Positions 47,977 to 57,899 of a DNA stretch of 64,000 bases are shown piece by piece. Source of the stretch: CAWFGS01 sp963815535 (GTDB lineage Bacteria; Pseudomonadota; Alphaproteobacteria; Sphingomonadales; Sphingomonadaceae); assembly GCA_963815535.1 (NCBI GenBank), contig CAWFGS010000007.1, positions 47,887 to 111,886 on the forward strand, given 5' to 3'. The notes under the pieces are model-generated. The model worked only from the letters and a program-made list of their open reading frames with translations, was not told the DNA's origin and made no database searches. The position numbers were made by a program, and so were the translations under genes. Position 1 is the stretch's first letter; each line of letters begins with the position of its first letter.

Positions 47977-49557
47977 ATGACCGACAAGACGGGAACATGG
48001 GTGGCCGCGCCCCGGGGAGACGTGCGGGGCAGGCCCGGCGCACCCGGGTCTGCGCGGCGAAACCAAGGCGGCGCGCGAGCCCATCGCGCGGCTGGCGATG
48101 GTGCGGGGCGGCGGGTCTGGATCGCCATGATCGCTTTGGCGGTGGCGGCTGCGCTGCTGGGTGGTAGTTCGCGTTATGACGCAGGGCAAGTGATCTTACT
48201 GCAACCGGTATCCTGGCTGGCACTAGGCGCGCTTTTATGGGGAACGACCCGCGCTGATCTTACGACGGTGAAATGGCCTGCGCTGCTGCTAGTGAGTTTC
48301 ACCGTCATTACTGCGCTGCAACTAGTTACCCTGCCAGCTACTTGGTGGACCGCGCTTCCGGGGCGGCAGATTGTCGCCGATATGGATGGGGCGCTGGGCA
48401 CGGTGCCTGGCCGGCCCATGTCGCTCGTTCCCACGCGTACCATGCATGCGCTGGCCAGTCTTGGCGTGCCGTTGGCCGGGCTGCTTGCTTTCCTAGCCCT
48501 GGGTCCGCGGCGCATATACACTGTCTCTATCATTATACTGGCGATAGCCGCCGCTAACGTCATACTTGGCGTGTTGCAGGTGATCGCGCCCGATACCGCT
48601 TGGCTCAATCTCTATAGCGATAACGGGCCGCGTGTGGCGAGTGGTCTGTTCGCGAACCCCAACCATGCCGGCGTGTTCGGTGCTGTGATCCTAGTGTTCA
48701 TTGCGGCATTGCTGTTTGCGGGGGGGGCGGCTGGGCCACAAAACGATGCGGTTTCTCCGCAGCAGCGTATCCTTCTGTTTTTTCTGTACGCCCTCACCCT
48801 GATGGCAGCATTGATGTCGGGTTCACGCGCGGCGCTGCTGGCCTGCGTCATCGCCCTGGGCACCACATCCCTTTTGGCGTTGCGCCGTTCGCAGCGGGAC
48901 AGCAGGCAAATATCCCAAAAATCACGTAGGGCTGCGGGCAGTACGTCCAATAAAGCGCGCAGTCGGCGGCCAATCATCTCCTATCTTTCCGGTCTTGCCG
49001 CGCTGGCAATATTCTTCTCTCTCGTTTTAGCAGATAGGCTGCCAGCGTTCGAGCAGTTAATGGCGGAAGATCCGATGTCCGACATCCGTTTCGACTATCT
49101 GCCGACGCTGTGGGGCATGGCGGGCATCTATTTCCCGTTCGGTGCCGGTATGGGGTCGCTGGAAGATGTGTTCTACATCCACGAACCTACTGGTCTGTTG
49201 CAGCCAGCCTATCTTAACATGGCTCATAATGACTGGCTGCAGCTGATCATAGAAGCGGGGCTGCCCGGTGCGGCTGTGCTGATGGGCACCTTGGCTTGGA
49301 TTGCCTATCTCGTTATACGGTTGGTCCGCAGCGGAAAGGGAAATATGGCGCTCGCTCTGGTTTGTGGGTTTGGTATTGTGGCTTTTGCCAGCTATTTTGA
49401 TTATCCGCTGCGCACGCCGTTAATGCAGCTGCTTTGCGTATGGTTTTTGCTGATCGTTCATGGCGTCGTAAGCGGGCATCTGCCTAATGATGCCCGGCTG
49501 CGGGCCGGGGCACAGGGCAGTGGCGCAGGGGTCGAGGGCAGGGGGCGGCAGGGATGA
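47977..49557 (+). CDS. O-antigen ligase / Wzy_C family membrane protein
   Basis: A 526-aa polytopic membrane protein with about 11 hydrophobic segments. Signatures are FANPNHAGVFGAVIL, LMSGSRAALLACVIAL and the periplasmic loop segment AHNDWLQLIIEAGLPGA, which contains the family histidine. Such proteins either ligate the polymer to lipid A-core or polymerise repeats. Since an EpsG-like polymerase is also present, a ligase role is possible. The ATG at 47977 is chosen; its Arg/Gly/Ala-rich N-terminal 45 residues look disordered. The end overlaps the wza start (ATGA). Confidence 0.85.
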   Translation: MTDKTGTWVAAPRGDVRGRPGAPGSARRNQGGARAHRAAGDGAGRRVWIAMIALAVAAALLGGSSRYDAGQVILLQPVSWLALGALLWGTTRADLTTVKWPALLLVSFTVITALQLVTLPATWWTALPGRQIVADMDGALGTVPGRPMSLVPTRTMHALASLGVPLAGLLAFLALGPRRIYTVSIIILAIAAANVILGVLQVIAPDTAWLNLYSDNGPRVASGLFANPNHAGVFGAVILVFIAALLFAGGAAGPQNDAVSPQQRILLFFLYALTLMAALMSGSRAALLACVIALGTTSLLALRRSQRDSRQISQKSRRAAGSTSNKARSRRPIISYLSGLAALAIFFSLVLADRLPAFEQLMAEDPMSDIRFDYLPTLWGMAGIYFPFGAGMGSLEDVFYIHEPTGLLQPAYLNMAHNDWLQLIIEAGLPGAAVLMGTLAWIAYLVIRLVRSGKGNMALALVCGFGIVAFASYFDYPLRTPLMQLLCVWFLLIVHGVVSGHLPNDARLRAGAQGSGAGVEGRGRQG

Positions 49558-50315
49558 CGCAAACGCACAGCGTAGCATGGGCGATGAAGGATACGGATTG
49601 GCTTATGTCGAGGGTATGGTTGAAGACAGTGCTGGCCATGTGCATCGCAAGCATGTTGAGTGCTTGCGCCGGTCAGCAGGTATTCGGCACCGCCCCGGGC
49701 ATGGTCGTCACCGATCTTTCGGCGCTTCCGCGACCATCCCAGACGCCATCCTTCACGCTCCAGCCGTTCGACAGCGTCGAGATTAGCGTGTTGCAAGACA
49801 ATAGGTTGAACGGAACTTATGTCATCGATGCCGACGGACTTCTAACTTTCCCCCTGATCGGCGGGGTGAATGCGGCTGGGCTGACGACTGCGCAGCTGTC
49901 CCGCCGCGTGGTTTCGGGCCTTGCCAATGGCTACATTCTCGATCCGGACGTCAATTTGCACACGACCGAACCTCGCAATTTTTCCGTCTCCATAGGAGGT
50001 GAGATCACCAAACCGGGCAGCTATCCACTGCAGACGGCCAGCACCTTACTGCGCGGGGTGAACACGGCCGGCGGGCTGACCGATTTTGCCAAGGTGGATG
50101 ATGTGTTGATCATGCGCACAGTGGACAGTCAGAACTATATAGGGGCTTACAATCTGGGGGCGATCCGGCGTGGAAACTATCCCGATCCGCAGCTGGCCCC
50201 AGGCGATGTTGTCATGGTCGGCGATTTGCCGAGCCAGCGTCGACTCACCGCGCTGCTGCCCTATCTGTCCCTAATCACCACCGGCGCCGTGGTGATCAGC
50301 CAACTAGCGAGATAA
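49554..50315 (+). CDS. wza: Polysaccharide export outer-membrane lipoprotein (Wza-like)
   Basis: An outer-membrane secretin-like exporter of the Poly_export/SLBB family. A lipoprotein signal is present: LKTVLAMCIASMLSAC, with the acylated Cys in LSAC. The Poly_export domain has LQPFDSVEISVLQDNRLNGT and DGLLTFPLIGGVNA; an SLBB domain (ISIGGEITKPG-like, GGLTDFAKVDD) follows. The total is 253 aa from 49554, or 236 from ATG 49605, the latter being a better signal peptide. It precedes the chain-length kinase by 12 bp. It is shorter than E. coli Wza. Confidence 0.9.
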   Translation: MTQTHSVAWAMKDTDWLMSRVWLKTVLAMCIASMLSACAGQQVFGTAPGMVVTDLSALPRPSQTPSFTLQPFDSVEISVLQDNRLNGTYVIDADGLLTFPLIGGVNAAGLTTAQLSRRVVSGLANGYILDPDVNLHTTEPRNFSVSIGGEITKPGSYPLQTASTLLRGVNTAGGLTDFAKVDDVLIMRTVDSQNYIGAYNLGAIRRGNYPDPQLAPGDVVMVGDLPSQRRLTALLPYLSLITTGAVVISQLAR

Positions 50316-50327
50316 TTGCATTCTGCC

Positions 50328-52508
50328 ATGACCCCAATCGACAACCCGAATCTTGCCGTTGGCCAACTTGCCGAAGCGCCTGGTGTACCCGGCGCGCTGG
50401 ACTCGCGTCTGACGGGTAATACACAAAACGAAACTGAAAAAACGCTGAGTTTCGAATTCGAACAATACCTGCGCCGCGCGTTGGACATGAAGCTGTGGTT
50501 GCTTGCCATTTTCGTGCTCGCTCTGGCCGCAGGGGTGCTGATAACCCTGCTCAGCACGCCGCAATTCGCAGCGACATCGCGAATAGAGATCAACCGCGTG
50601 GACGCAGGCGCCGCCGATCTGGGTGATGATGGGCCGACGGGTGAAACCCGCGATCAGCAATATTACGAAACCCAGTATCAGCTGTTGGATTCACGATTCA
50701 TGGCCGAACGTGTGGTAGAGGCGGAAAATCTGACGCGCGATGCCGAATTTCTGGATGCGTTCGGCATTGCGCCTGAAGCGCCGGGGATTGATCGGATCGC
50801 AGCCGCCGCCCTGCTTGACCGGGTTAATATCGAACCTTTGGAGGATTCAAACCTGGTTGACATTAACGTGTCGAGCTCGTCCAGCCTGCTGGCAGCGAAG
50901 CTGGCGAACAGTTGGGCCGAACAGTTCCTAGAAGCCAATTTCGAAAAACGCTTCGGCGATACCGTGCTTGCCCGCCAGCAGCTGGTAGAACAGTTGCAGG
51001 AACAGCGCGAATTGCTGGAGACGTCAGAAGCGGCGTTAATCAATTACGCCAATGCTAACGAGATCGTGGTTCTCGACAGTCCCGGGGCCGGCGAAGACGG
51101 GGCATCTGCAAGCCGTACGCTGGTATCCGTCGAGTTGAGTTCGCTCGCCGATGCGCTGGCGCAGGCGACCACCCAACGCATCGCCGCGCAAAGCGGCGTT
51201 CAGTCGGGTCCGAGCGCCGAGTTCGTCACCAGCAGTGCGGAATTGCGCACCCGCCTTGCCGAAGCGCGATCGGAGCTTGCCAATCTGCGTACGTCGTTCG
51301 GTGAGCAATATCCGAAGATCGTCGCGCTGAAGGCGCAGATTACCTCTCTCCAACAGTCTCTGTTCAGTGATCAACGGACATCGGGATCCTTGCAACGCGT
51401 GCAATTGGAAAAAGCGCAGATCGAAGAACGCGAACTGCGCAAACGGTTCAACGCGGCGAAATCGGCATATCTTTCCGAACAAGGTCAAGGCGTCAGTTAT
51501 GGCATCTTGAAACGCGAGGTGGACACCAATCGCGAACTCTACGACGCTCTGCTTCAGCGGTTCAAAGAACTGGGTGTGGCGGGCACCGGCAGCAACAACA
51601 TGACCTTGATCGAAGCCGCGGAAGTGCCGCGCGCGCCGTATGAACCGAGCCTCGCGGTCAATTTGCTGATTGCGCTGGTGGGTGCGGCGGTCGCGCGGCG
51701 GCCTTGGTTTTCCTCACCGAAAACTTCGATCAGACGATCCGCAATCCGTCTGACATTACACGGGAATTCAACCTGTCGACGCTGGGTCTTATACCCAAGA
51801 TGGACGAGGGGGAGATAGCTTCACAGCTGGAAGATGCCCATTCCGAATTGGGCGAGGCCTACGCTGCTACCCGAACCAGTCTGCTGTTCGCCACACCCGC
51901 CGGGGCGCCGAAATCGGTGATGCTGACGAGCAGCCGCCCGGCGGAAGGCAAGACCGTGTCGTCTCTCGCCCTTGCCATCAGCTTTGCCCGGCTTAACAAG
52001 CGCGTGTTGCTGCTCGATCTGGATCTGCGGCGCATGGGATTGTCAACCAGATGCTCGGAATGGCCAATGCGGAAGCAGGCATGTGTGCCTTCCTGTCCGG
52101 CCAGGACAGAGGCGCCACGCGCGCACAGCCTCGAACAATATGGGTTCGACTTCATTCGCGGGCGGAAAGATTGCACCCAACCCCCGGAACTGTTGGCCAG
52201 CGCCCGCACCAGAGGGTTTATGGAGCAGATAGGCGAGAGCTACGACCAAATTATCGTGGACGGTCCGCCGGTATTAGGACTGGCCGATGCATTGGAGCTG
52301 GGCAAAGCGGTCGGCGGCGTCGCATTCGTTATTCAAGCCAATGCCGGCACGCGCCGATCCATCAACAGGCTTGAACCGGTTGCGCAGCAGCAACGCCAAT
52401 CTGGTGGGCGGGATCGTCACTCAGCTCGACCGACGCAATGACTGGTATGGCTACGGCTACGGCTATGGTTACGGCTATGGTTATTCGGCCGATAAGGAAG
52501 CAGCCTGA
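50328..52508 (+). CDS. wzc: Wzc-type chain-length determinant/BY-tyrosine kinase, several frameshifts
   Basis: An inner-membrane copolymerase controlling chain length and export. The Wzz part has a first membrane segment (LWLLAIFVLALAAGVLITLL), long coiled coil (about residues 190-350) and a second membrane segment. The kinase has Walker A SRPAEGKT, Walker A' VLLLDLDLRR and Walker B IIVDGPPVLGLADA. Frame jumps occur near 51695, 52035, 52125, 52160, 52187 and 52374; they cancel exactly to 726 aa. The C-terminus is WYGYGYGYGYGYGYS, the tyrosine cluster that is autophosphorylated in this family. A few in the 52.0-52.2 kb stretch could be true damage. Confidence 0.88.
52446..52484 (+). repeat. 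Tyr-Gly codon repeat in wzc
   Basis: Thirteen codons alternate Tyr and Gly (seven Tyr, six Gly) using units GGCTAC, GGCTAT, GGTTAC and GGTTAT. The near-repeat of a six-base unit could change in number by slippage without shifting the frame. Confidence 0.85.
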
Positions 52509-52511
52509 TTT

Positions 52512-53768
52512 ATGCCTGAGGTCGCGGACAGACCCCAATACGCGGCAGCTGCGGACAGCGTGTCCGGCAAGTCGTCTAAGGGGCGATCCACACCGCCATC
52601 CGCAGGCCGCAAGGGTGTTGCTGTGAAAGTCAGCATCGTGCTCGCATCCACCGTACTGGCCGCCCTGTCTGCCGGGCAGGCGGCATCGAACGTACTTGCA
52701 AAAAGCGATCCGCTGCAGGCGCGGGCAGCATTTTTCGCCCCTGCCAAAGCTGACGATGCTGCAGCCAGGGCTATCTCTGCCGGGGGCCGGCCGGACCTGG
52801 CACAACCGTTCGCGCAGGCCGCTTACCGGATCAATCCCCTGTCAGGCAATGCGCTGGCCGTTATGGGTCAAACTGTCCAGAACCCGCGGCGTCAGGCAGA
52901 ATTTCTTAATGCTGCTGCTCTGACGACGAAGCGGCGAACGTTGTTGCAAGGCGTGTTGCTGACCCATTATTCACAAGCGGGCGACGTCGATAATAGCCTT
53001 CAAACGATCGACTACGTAGCGCGCGTCTACCCCCGGACTGGCGCGGCAATGACCCCGCAACTCATCGCCACTTTGGATGCACCCGACGCTCTACCCGTAT
53101 TCACGCGCCTGCTGGCCGGCGATCCACCGTGGATGAACGCTTTCATGATCGGCGCCGCCGCGAAGCCAGAACTGCTTCCAAAGGTAAAGGCATTGCGCGC
53201 CAGTTTGAACGGGAATGTCGCGATCGATACAGACGTGGACAGCGCGATTATGGCTGCGTTTTTCCAGACAGGCGATTACGGCGGCGCGTTCAATATCTAT
53301 CAACAGCTGGTGCGTGGGGAAAATCCGAAACGCTCGGCAACTATGGCCGCTGCGCTTGACTGGACGGCACAATATCCACCCTTCGACTGGCTTCTTGCTG
53401 AAGATCCAAAGGAATATGCCCGAATTTCGCCAAACGGGCAGCGTGCGGAAATTTTCCTGAAGCGCGGCAATGGCGGTGTACTCGCAAGCCGCATATTCAG
53501 GGCGGCCAATCCGATCAGTGGCATCAAGCTTACACACGATCTGGAATACCCAAGCGAGGAAAGCCGGCTCGATGTTAAGCTTGTTTGCCTGGAAACGGCC
53601 ACCTTGCTGATCGATGCGCCGATCACTGGTTCTCCTGCGACCTTCCCGATCGGTGCGGGTGGCCAGCGCTGCACCACATACGCCATCGAACTGTCGGGCC
53701 GGGCTCGGACGGTAGATGGCAACATCCGCGGTACTATTGCAAAGATCACCCTCGTTCCCGTGCGGTAA
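52512..53768 (+). CDS. Unknown membrane-anchored protein of the polysaccharide locus
   Basis: A 418-aa protein with a cytoplasmic N terminus (about 37 residues), one hydrophobic segment (VKVSIVLASTVLAALSAG) and a large, probably periplasmic part. Residues about 75-290 are helical repeats reminiscent of TPR modules (RPDLAQPFAQAAYRINPLSG, FFQTGDYGGAFNIYQQLVRG). The last 100 residues are strand-rich with a cysteine pair possible (LVCLE, QRCTTYAI). It starts 3 bp after wzc, so it may assist export or assembly. I do not recognise a family. Confidence 0.65.
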   Translation: MPEVADRPQYAAAADSVSGKSSKGRSTPPSAGRKGVAVKVSIVLASTVLAALSAGQAASNVLAKSDPLQARAAFFAPAKADDAAARAISAGGRPDLAQPFAQAAYRINPLSGNALAVMGQTVQNPRRQAEFLNAAALTTKRRTLLQGVLLTHYSQAGDVDNSLQTIDYVARVYPRTGAAMTPQLIATLDAPDALPVFTRLLAGDPPWMNAFMIGAAAKPELLPKVKALRASLNGNVAIDTDVDSAIMAAFFQTGDYGGAFNIYQQLVRGENPKRSATMAAALDWTAQYPPFDWLLAEDPKEYARISPNGQRAEIFLKRGNGGVLASRIFRAANPISGIKLTHDLEYPSEESRLDVKLVCLETATLLIDAPITGSPATFPIGAGGQRCTTYAIELSGRARTVDGNIRGTIAKITLVPVR

Positions 53769-54006
53769 TGGTAGGGCTGTGATCGGGCGGCGGCGTAGGG
53801 ATGATGATCTGAACAACCGAGGTAAGTGTAGTGGTAGCCACCGATGTTCATGCGGTCTAATAGCCGCAATCTTGCGGTCTGCCATTCATATTTTGTGGCT
53901 TTGGAATGCAAAACGTTGCTGGACGGCGGCATAGAATGTGATTTCGCTGCGCGTTGAATTGGCGGAACATCGTTCTCACGACGATTGGACTGGCAAAGGC
54001 TGAATT

Positions 54007-55980
54007 ATGTGCGGGTTTGTCGGTTTTTTATCGAAGGGTGCAGGCAGGAGCGCAGATATGCGTGCCGTTGCTGATCGCATGATTTAGATGCTGGAACATC
54101 GTGGGCCCGATGCCACCGGCCTATGGGTTGACGACAATATTGCCCTTGGTCACGCCAGACTGTCGATTATCGATCTCAGTCCTGCAGGTGCGCAGCCAAT
54201 GGCCTCGCAGGACGACCGGTATATTCTGGCGTTCAATGGCGAGATCTACAACCACCTCGATCTGCGCACGGCGCTGGCCGAGGACGGCTATGGGGTTGCG
54301 TGGCGCGGCACATCGGACACAGAAACGCTATTGGCGGCAATCTGCCATTGGGGCCTCGACCGGGCTTTGCAAGCTACCAATGGGATGTTTGCTTTCGCAT
54401 TATGGGATCGCACGGCAAAAACCCTTCATCTTGCGCGCGACCGTATCGGCGAAAAACCGCTTTACTGGGGCTGGGCCGGCGAGAATGTCGTGTTCGGTTC
54501 CGAACTCAAGGCACTGCGGCAACATCCTGAATTCAAACGGGCGGTATCACGCGCGGCGTTGTCGCAATATGTGACCTATGGCTATGTACCTGCGCCCTAC
54601 AGCATCTATCAAAACGTGTTCAAGCTGGAGCCTGGCTGTGTGCTGGACATTGCCGCACCAGCGCTTGATCTTTCGATGCACAACCCGCCGCGTCCGGGAT
54701 CGGACCATGCTGGAATGTCCGTAAGGCGGTTTTATTCCCTCAACGACGTGCTCGCTCATGGGCAGGAGAACCTGCTGCGCAACAAGGCCAAAGCTCGCGC
54801 AGAGCTGGAGACGTGTTTGGGCGATGCGGTGGCCCGGCAGATGTTGGCAGATGTGCCGCTGGGGGCATTTCTTTCAGGCGGGATCGACAGTTCGCTGATC
54901 GTCGCATTGATGCAGGAACGCGCCACGAGAAAGGTAGACACCTTCACCATAGGGTTCGACGAACGTGCCTATAATGAAGCGCCTTTCGCCGCTGCGGTTG
55001 CCCGCCACATCGGCACAGACCATCACGAAATGATCGTAACGCAGACAGACGCGCGCGATGTAATACCATCGCTGCCGCAACTCTATGATGAACCTTTCGC
55101 AGATTCGTCCCAGATCCCTACATTTTTGGTGTCCCGGCAGGCGCGCCGCCAAGTAACCGTAGCGCTGACGGGGGATGGGGGCGACGAGTTGTTCGGTGGA
55201 TATAATCGGTATTTCTGGGGGCCGAGAATCTGGAACAAGCTGGCTTGGATGCCCGCGCCAATGCGGGACGCGCTAGGCAAGGCTATCCATCAGGTGCCTG
55301 TCGCTGCGTGGAACCGCGGGTCGCGCGCAATCAAGGTGGCCCATTTGGGGGACAAGGCGCATAAGCTGGCCGCACGGCTTCAGGGTGTTCGTACATTGGA
55401 CGAACTGTACCGCAGCCTGGTCACCATCTGGACGGCGGACGATGTGCTGCTTGATGCCGAGCCCGATCCAGTATCGTTGCTAGACGACCCGCTTGCCGCC
55501 GCTGTTGGAGCGAATTCCGTGACGCGCATGATGGCGCAGGACATGCGAACCTATCTGGTGGATGATATTTTGTGCAAGGTTGACCGCGCCGCGATGCGCG
55601 TCAGTCTGGAAACGCGGGTACCGTTTCTAGATAAGGACGTTGTCGCACTATCGGCCCGCATACCGCTCGACATGAAGATACAGGGAAACACGGGAAAACA
55701 GATCCTGCGCGATATTCTCTACACCCGCGTCCCGCGCGAACTGATCGAACGGCCCAAAGCTGGCTTCGGCATACCGGTGGGGGATTGGCTGCGCGGTCCA
55801 CTGCGCGAATGGGCGGAAAACCTGCTTTCCCGCCAAAGGCTGGAAACCGATGGACTGTTTCGCCCCGATATTATTCGGCAGGTCTGGCACGAGCATCTGG
55901 CCAGCGAACGAGATTGGACCTACCGGCTTTGGACCATCCTAATGTTCCAGGCCTGGATGGATGCAGAACGAGAATCGTAG
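54007..55980 (+). CDS. Glutamine-dependent amidotransferase AsnB/WbpS-like, in-frame TAG
   Basis: An asparagine-synthetase-type protein with a class II glutaminase domain (nucleophile Cys2 in MCGFVGFL; EHRGPDATG; LAFNGEIYNH) and a synthetase domain with the ATP pyrophosphatase loop FLSGGIDSSLIVA. An in-frame TAG at 54085-54087 separates codons 1-26 from the rest; ATG 54088 opens the remaining 630-aa frame, which would lack Cys2. In polysaccharide loci such proteins amidate uronic acids (WbpS) so the uronic-acid genes nearby are logical partners. The TAG may be a real mutation or an error. Confidence 0.85.
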
Positions 55981-56814
55981 ATGGTAAAAAACAATATCGA
56001 TTATGACACTGTCGCCTCGTTTGGTGATGAGTGGGGGCGGTACAAACAGAACACGCTGGGGTCCGACGAACATCAGAGCCTGTTCAACGCCTATTTCCAT
56101 ATTTTCCCATGGGATACGCTCGCGCCGTCCGCTGAAGGGTTCGATATGGGCTGCGGGTCGCGCCGTTGGGCGCATCTCATGGCCCCGCGCGGCGGTACTT
56201 TGAACTGCATCGATCGTTCGGCAGAAGCGCTGGCCGTCGCCAAGGCGAACCTTGCTGGCCAGAACAATGTCCGGTTCCTGAAAGGCGGCGTGTCCGATGA
56301 CACCGTGCCCCACAAAAGCCAGGATTTTGGCTATTCTCTCGGTGTGTTGCACCATATCCCCGACACACCGGCCGCGCTGAAAAGCTGCACGGCACTGTTG
56401 AAGCCGGGCGCCCCATTTCTGCTTTATTTGTATTATCGTTTCGACAATCGCAGCAAGGCCTATGCTGCCCTATGGCGCACATTGGAACTGGTGCGTTCCA
56501 TGATATCACGCACGCTGGCGCTGGTTAAAAACTTGGCGACTGAAGGAATCACAGCGGTGGTTTACTGGCCACTGGCGCGAACGGCGCTGCTGGCAGAAAA
56601 AGCGGGCGTGAATGTCCGCGGTTTCCTGCTCCTCTATTACCGTAACCACAGCATTCACACCATGCGAACCGGCAGCCGCAACAGGTTCGGCACTCCACTA
56701 AAACCGCGTTCTAAAAGGGCGAAAAAGGAACAGATAACGCTAGCCGCCGAACTGAAGAATATCGTTGTTTCAGATAATCCCCCTTTTTGGGCCAAAGTCA
56801 GTATAACGGTGTGA
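55981..56814 (+). CDS. SAM-dependent methyltransferase
   Basis: A 277-aa class I methyltransferase. Motif I is GFDMGCGSRRWAHLMAPRG (about residues 53-70), then CIDRSAEALAVAKANL and the post-motif GVLHHIPDTPAALKS. It is probably a sugar O-methyltransferase or a modifier of the repeat unit. It starts directly after the amidotransferase stop and its own stop overlaps the following GTG, so it is in the same operon. The charged region about 234-255 (KPRSKRAKKEQ) departs from the family and may hide compensating indels. Confidence 0.8.
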   Translation: MVKNNIDYDTVASFGDEWGRYKQNTLGSDEHQSLFNAYFHIFPWDTLAPSAEGFDMGCGSRRWAHLMAPRGGTLNCIDRSAEALAVAKANLAGQNNVRFLKGGVSDDTVPHKSQDFGYSLGVLHHIPDTPAALKSCTALLKPGAPFLLYLYYRFDNRSKAYAALWRTLELVRSMISRTLALVKNLATEGITAVVYWPLARTALLAEKAGVNVRGFLLLYYRNHSIHTMRTGSRNRFGTPLKPRSKRAKKEQITLAAELKNIVVSDNPPFWAKVSITV

Positions 56815-57899
56815 CGACCCGTCCGCTGAAGATAGCGCAGTTTACCAAATACGGGACGCGGGCCGCCAGCACTCGGCAACGGTTCGATCAATACGCGCCG
56901 TATCTTGCTGCACAAGGCATTGCCGTCGAACAATTCCCATTGTTCGACAATCGGTATCTCGATGATCTGTATGAAGGCAAGCGGCGTAATATCGCGCGAG
57001 TAGCGAAGCGTAATTTTAACCGCATGCAGCAGTTGATTACGCTGCGCGGGTTCGATCTCATCTGGGTTCATATGGATTTGTTTCCCTATCTGCCTGGCAC
57101 CTTCGAACGGCTGGCATTTCTGAAACGCATCCCGGTGATCTATGACTTCGATGATGCAGTGTTTCATAATTACGATCAGCTAAGCAATCCTTTGGGGCGG
57201 TGGGTACTGAAAGACCGTTTGAAACCGCTATTACAGGGCGCGGCAATGGCGTTTTGCGGCAATCGCTATCTGCAGGAATATGCGCAGCAATATTGCGACC
57301 GGACCATGATCGTGCCGACCATTCTGGACACCGACATCTACACGCCGCCCGCCGCCGATGCAGACCGCGCGAAGCTGCGCATAGGATGGCTGGGGACGCC
57401 GAGCACTTGGGAAAGCTACGTCGTCCCGATGCTTCCCATGCTGTTGGACGAGGCGGAAAAGGCAGACGCGGAACTGTACGTCGTCGGCGCGAATGGGGCA
57501 GGCGGCGTCGCGCCGCGCCTCATCCGCAAACGCTGGGCTGAAGCGGAGGAGGTTGCGGATATACAAGCCATGGATGTGTGCATCATGCCGCTGGACGACG
57601 GCCTGTGGGCGCGCGGCAAATGCGGATATAAGCTGATCCAGTACATGGCATGCGGCAAGCCGGTCATCGCATCGCCTGTCGGCGTCAACGCGCGTATCGT
57701 CGACGCGGGCGAAAACGGCTATCTGGCGCAGGACGAGCCGCAATGGCGCAGCGCCTTGTCTCGGTTATTAGGCGATGCCGGCCTGCGATCCCGAATGGGC
57801 GGCTATGGGCGGGCGAAGATGGAACGCGAATATTCTCTCGCGTATTGGGGCCCCGAAGTGGCAAAAACCCTGCGTACCATCGCGAGTAAGGGCGCCTAG
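56811..57899 (+). CDS. Glycosyltransferase family 4
   Basis: A 362-aa GT-B transferase: LKIAQFTKYGTRAASTRQRF at the N terminus, VIYDFDDAVFHNYDQLSNPL, IGWLGTPSTWESYVVPMLPM, and the donor site CGYKLIQYMACGKPVIASPV. Start at GTG 56811 (overlap with the methyltransferase stop) rather than the upstream TTG. The sugar it adds is unknown. The next gene starts immediately after its TAG. Confidence 0.88.
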   Translation: MTTRPLKIAQFTKYGTRAASTRQRFDQYAPYLAAQGIAVEQFPLFDNRYLDDLYEGKRRNIARVAKRNFNRMQQLITLRGFDLIWVHMDLFPYLPGTFERLAFLKRIPVIYDFDDAVFHNYDQLSNPLGRWVLKDRLKPLLQGAAMAFCGNRYLQEYAQQYCDRTMIVPTILDTDIYTPPAADADRAKLRIGWLGTPSTWESYVVPMLPMLLDEAEKADAELYVVGANGAGGVAPRLIRKRWAEAEEVADIQAMDVCIMPLDDGLWARGKCGYKLIQYMACGKPVIASPVGVNARIVDAGENGYLAQDEPQWRSALSRLLGDAGLRSRMGGYGRAKMEREYSLAYWGPEVAKTLRTIASKGA

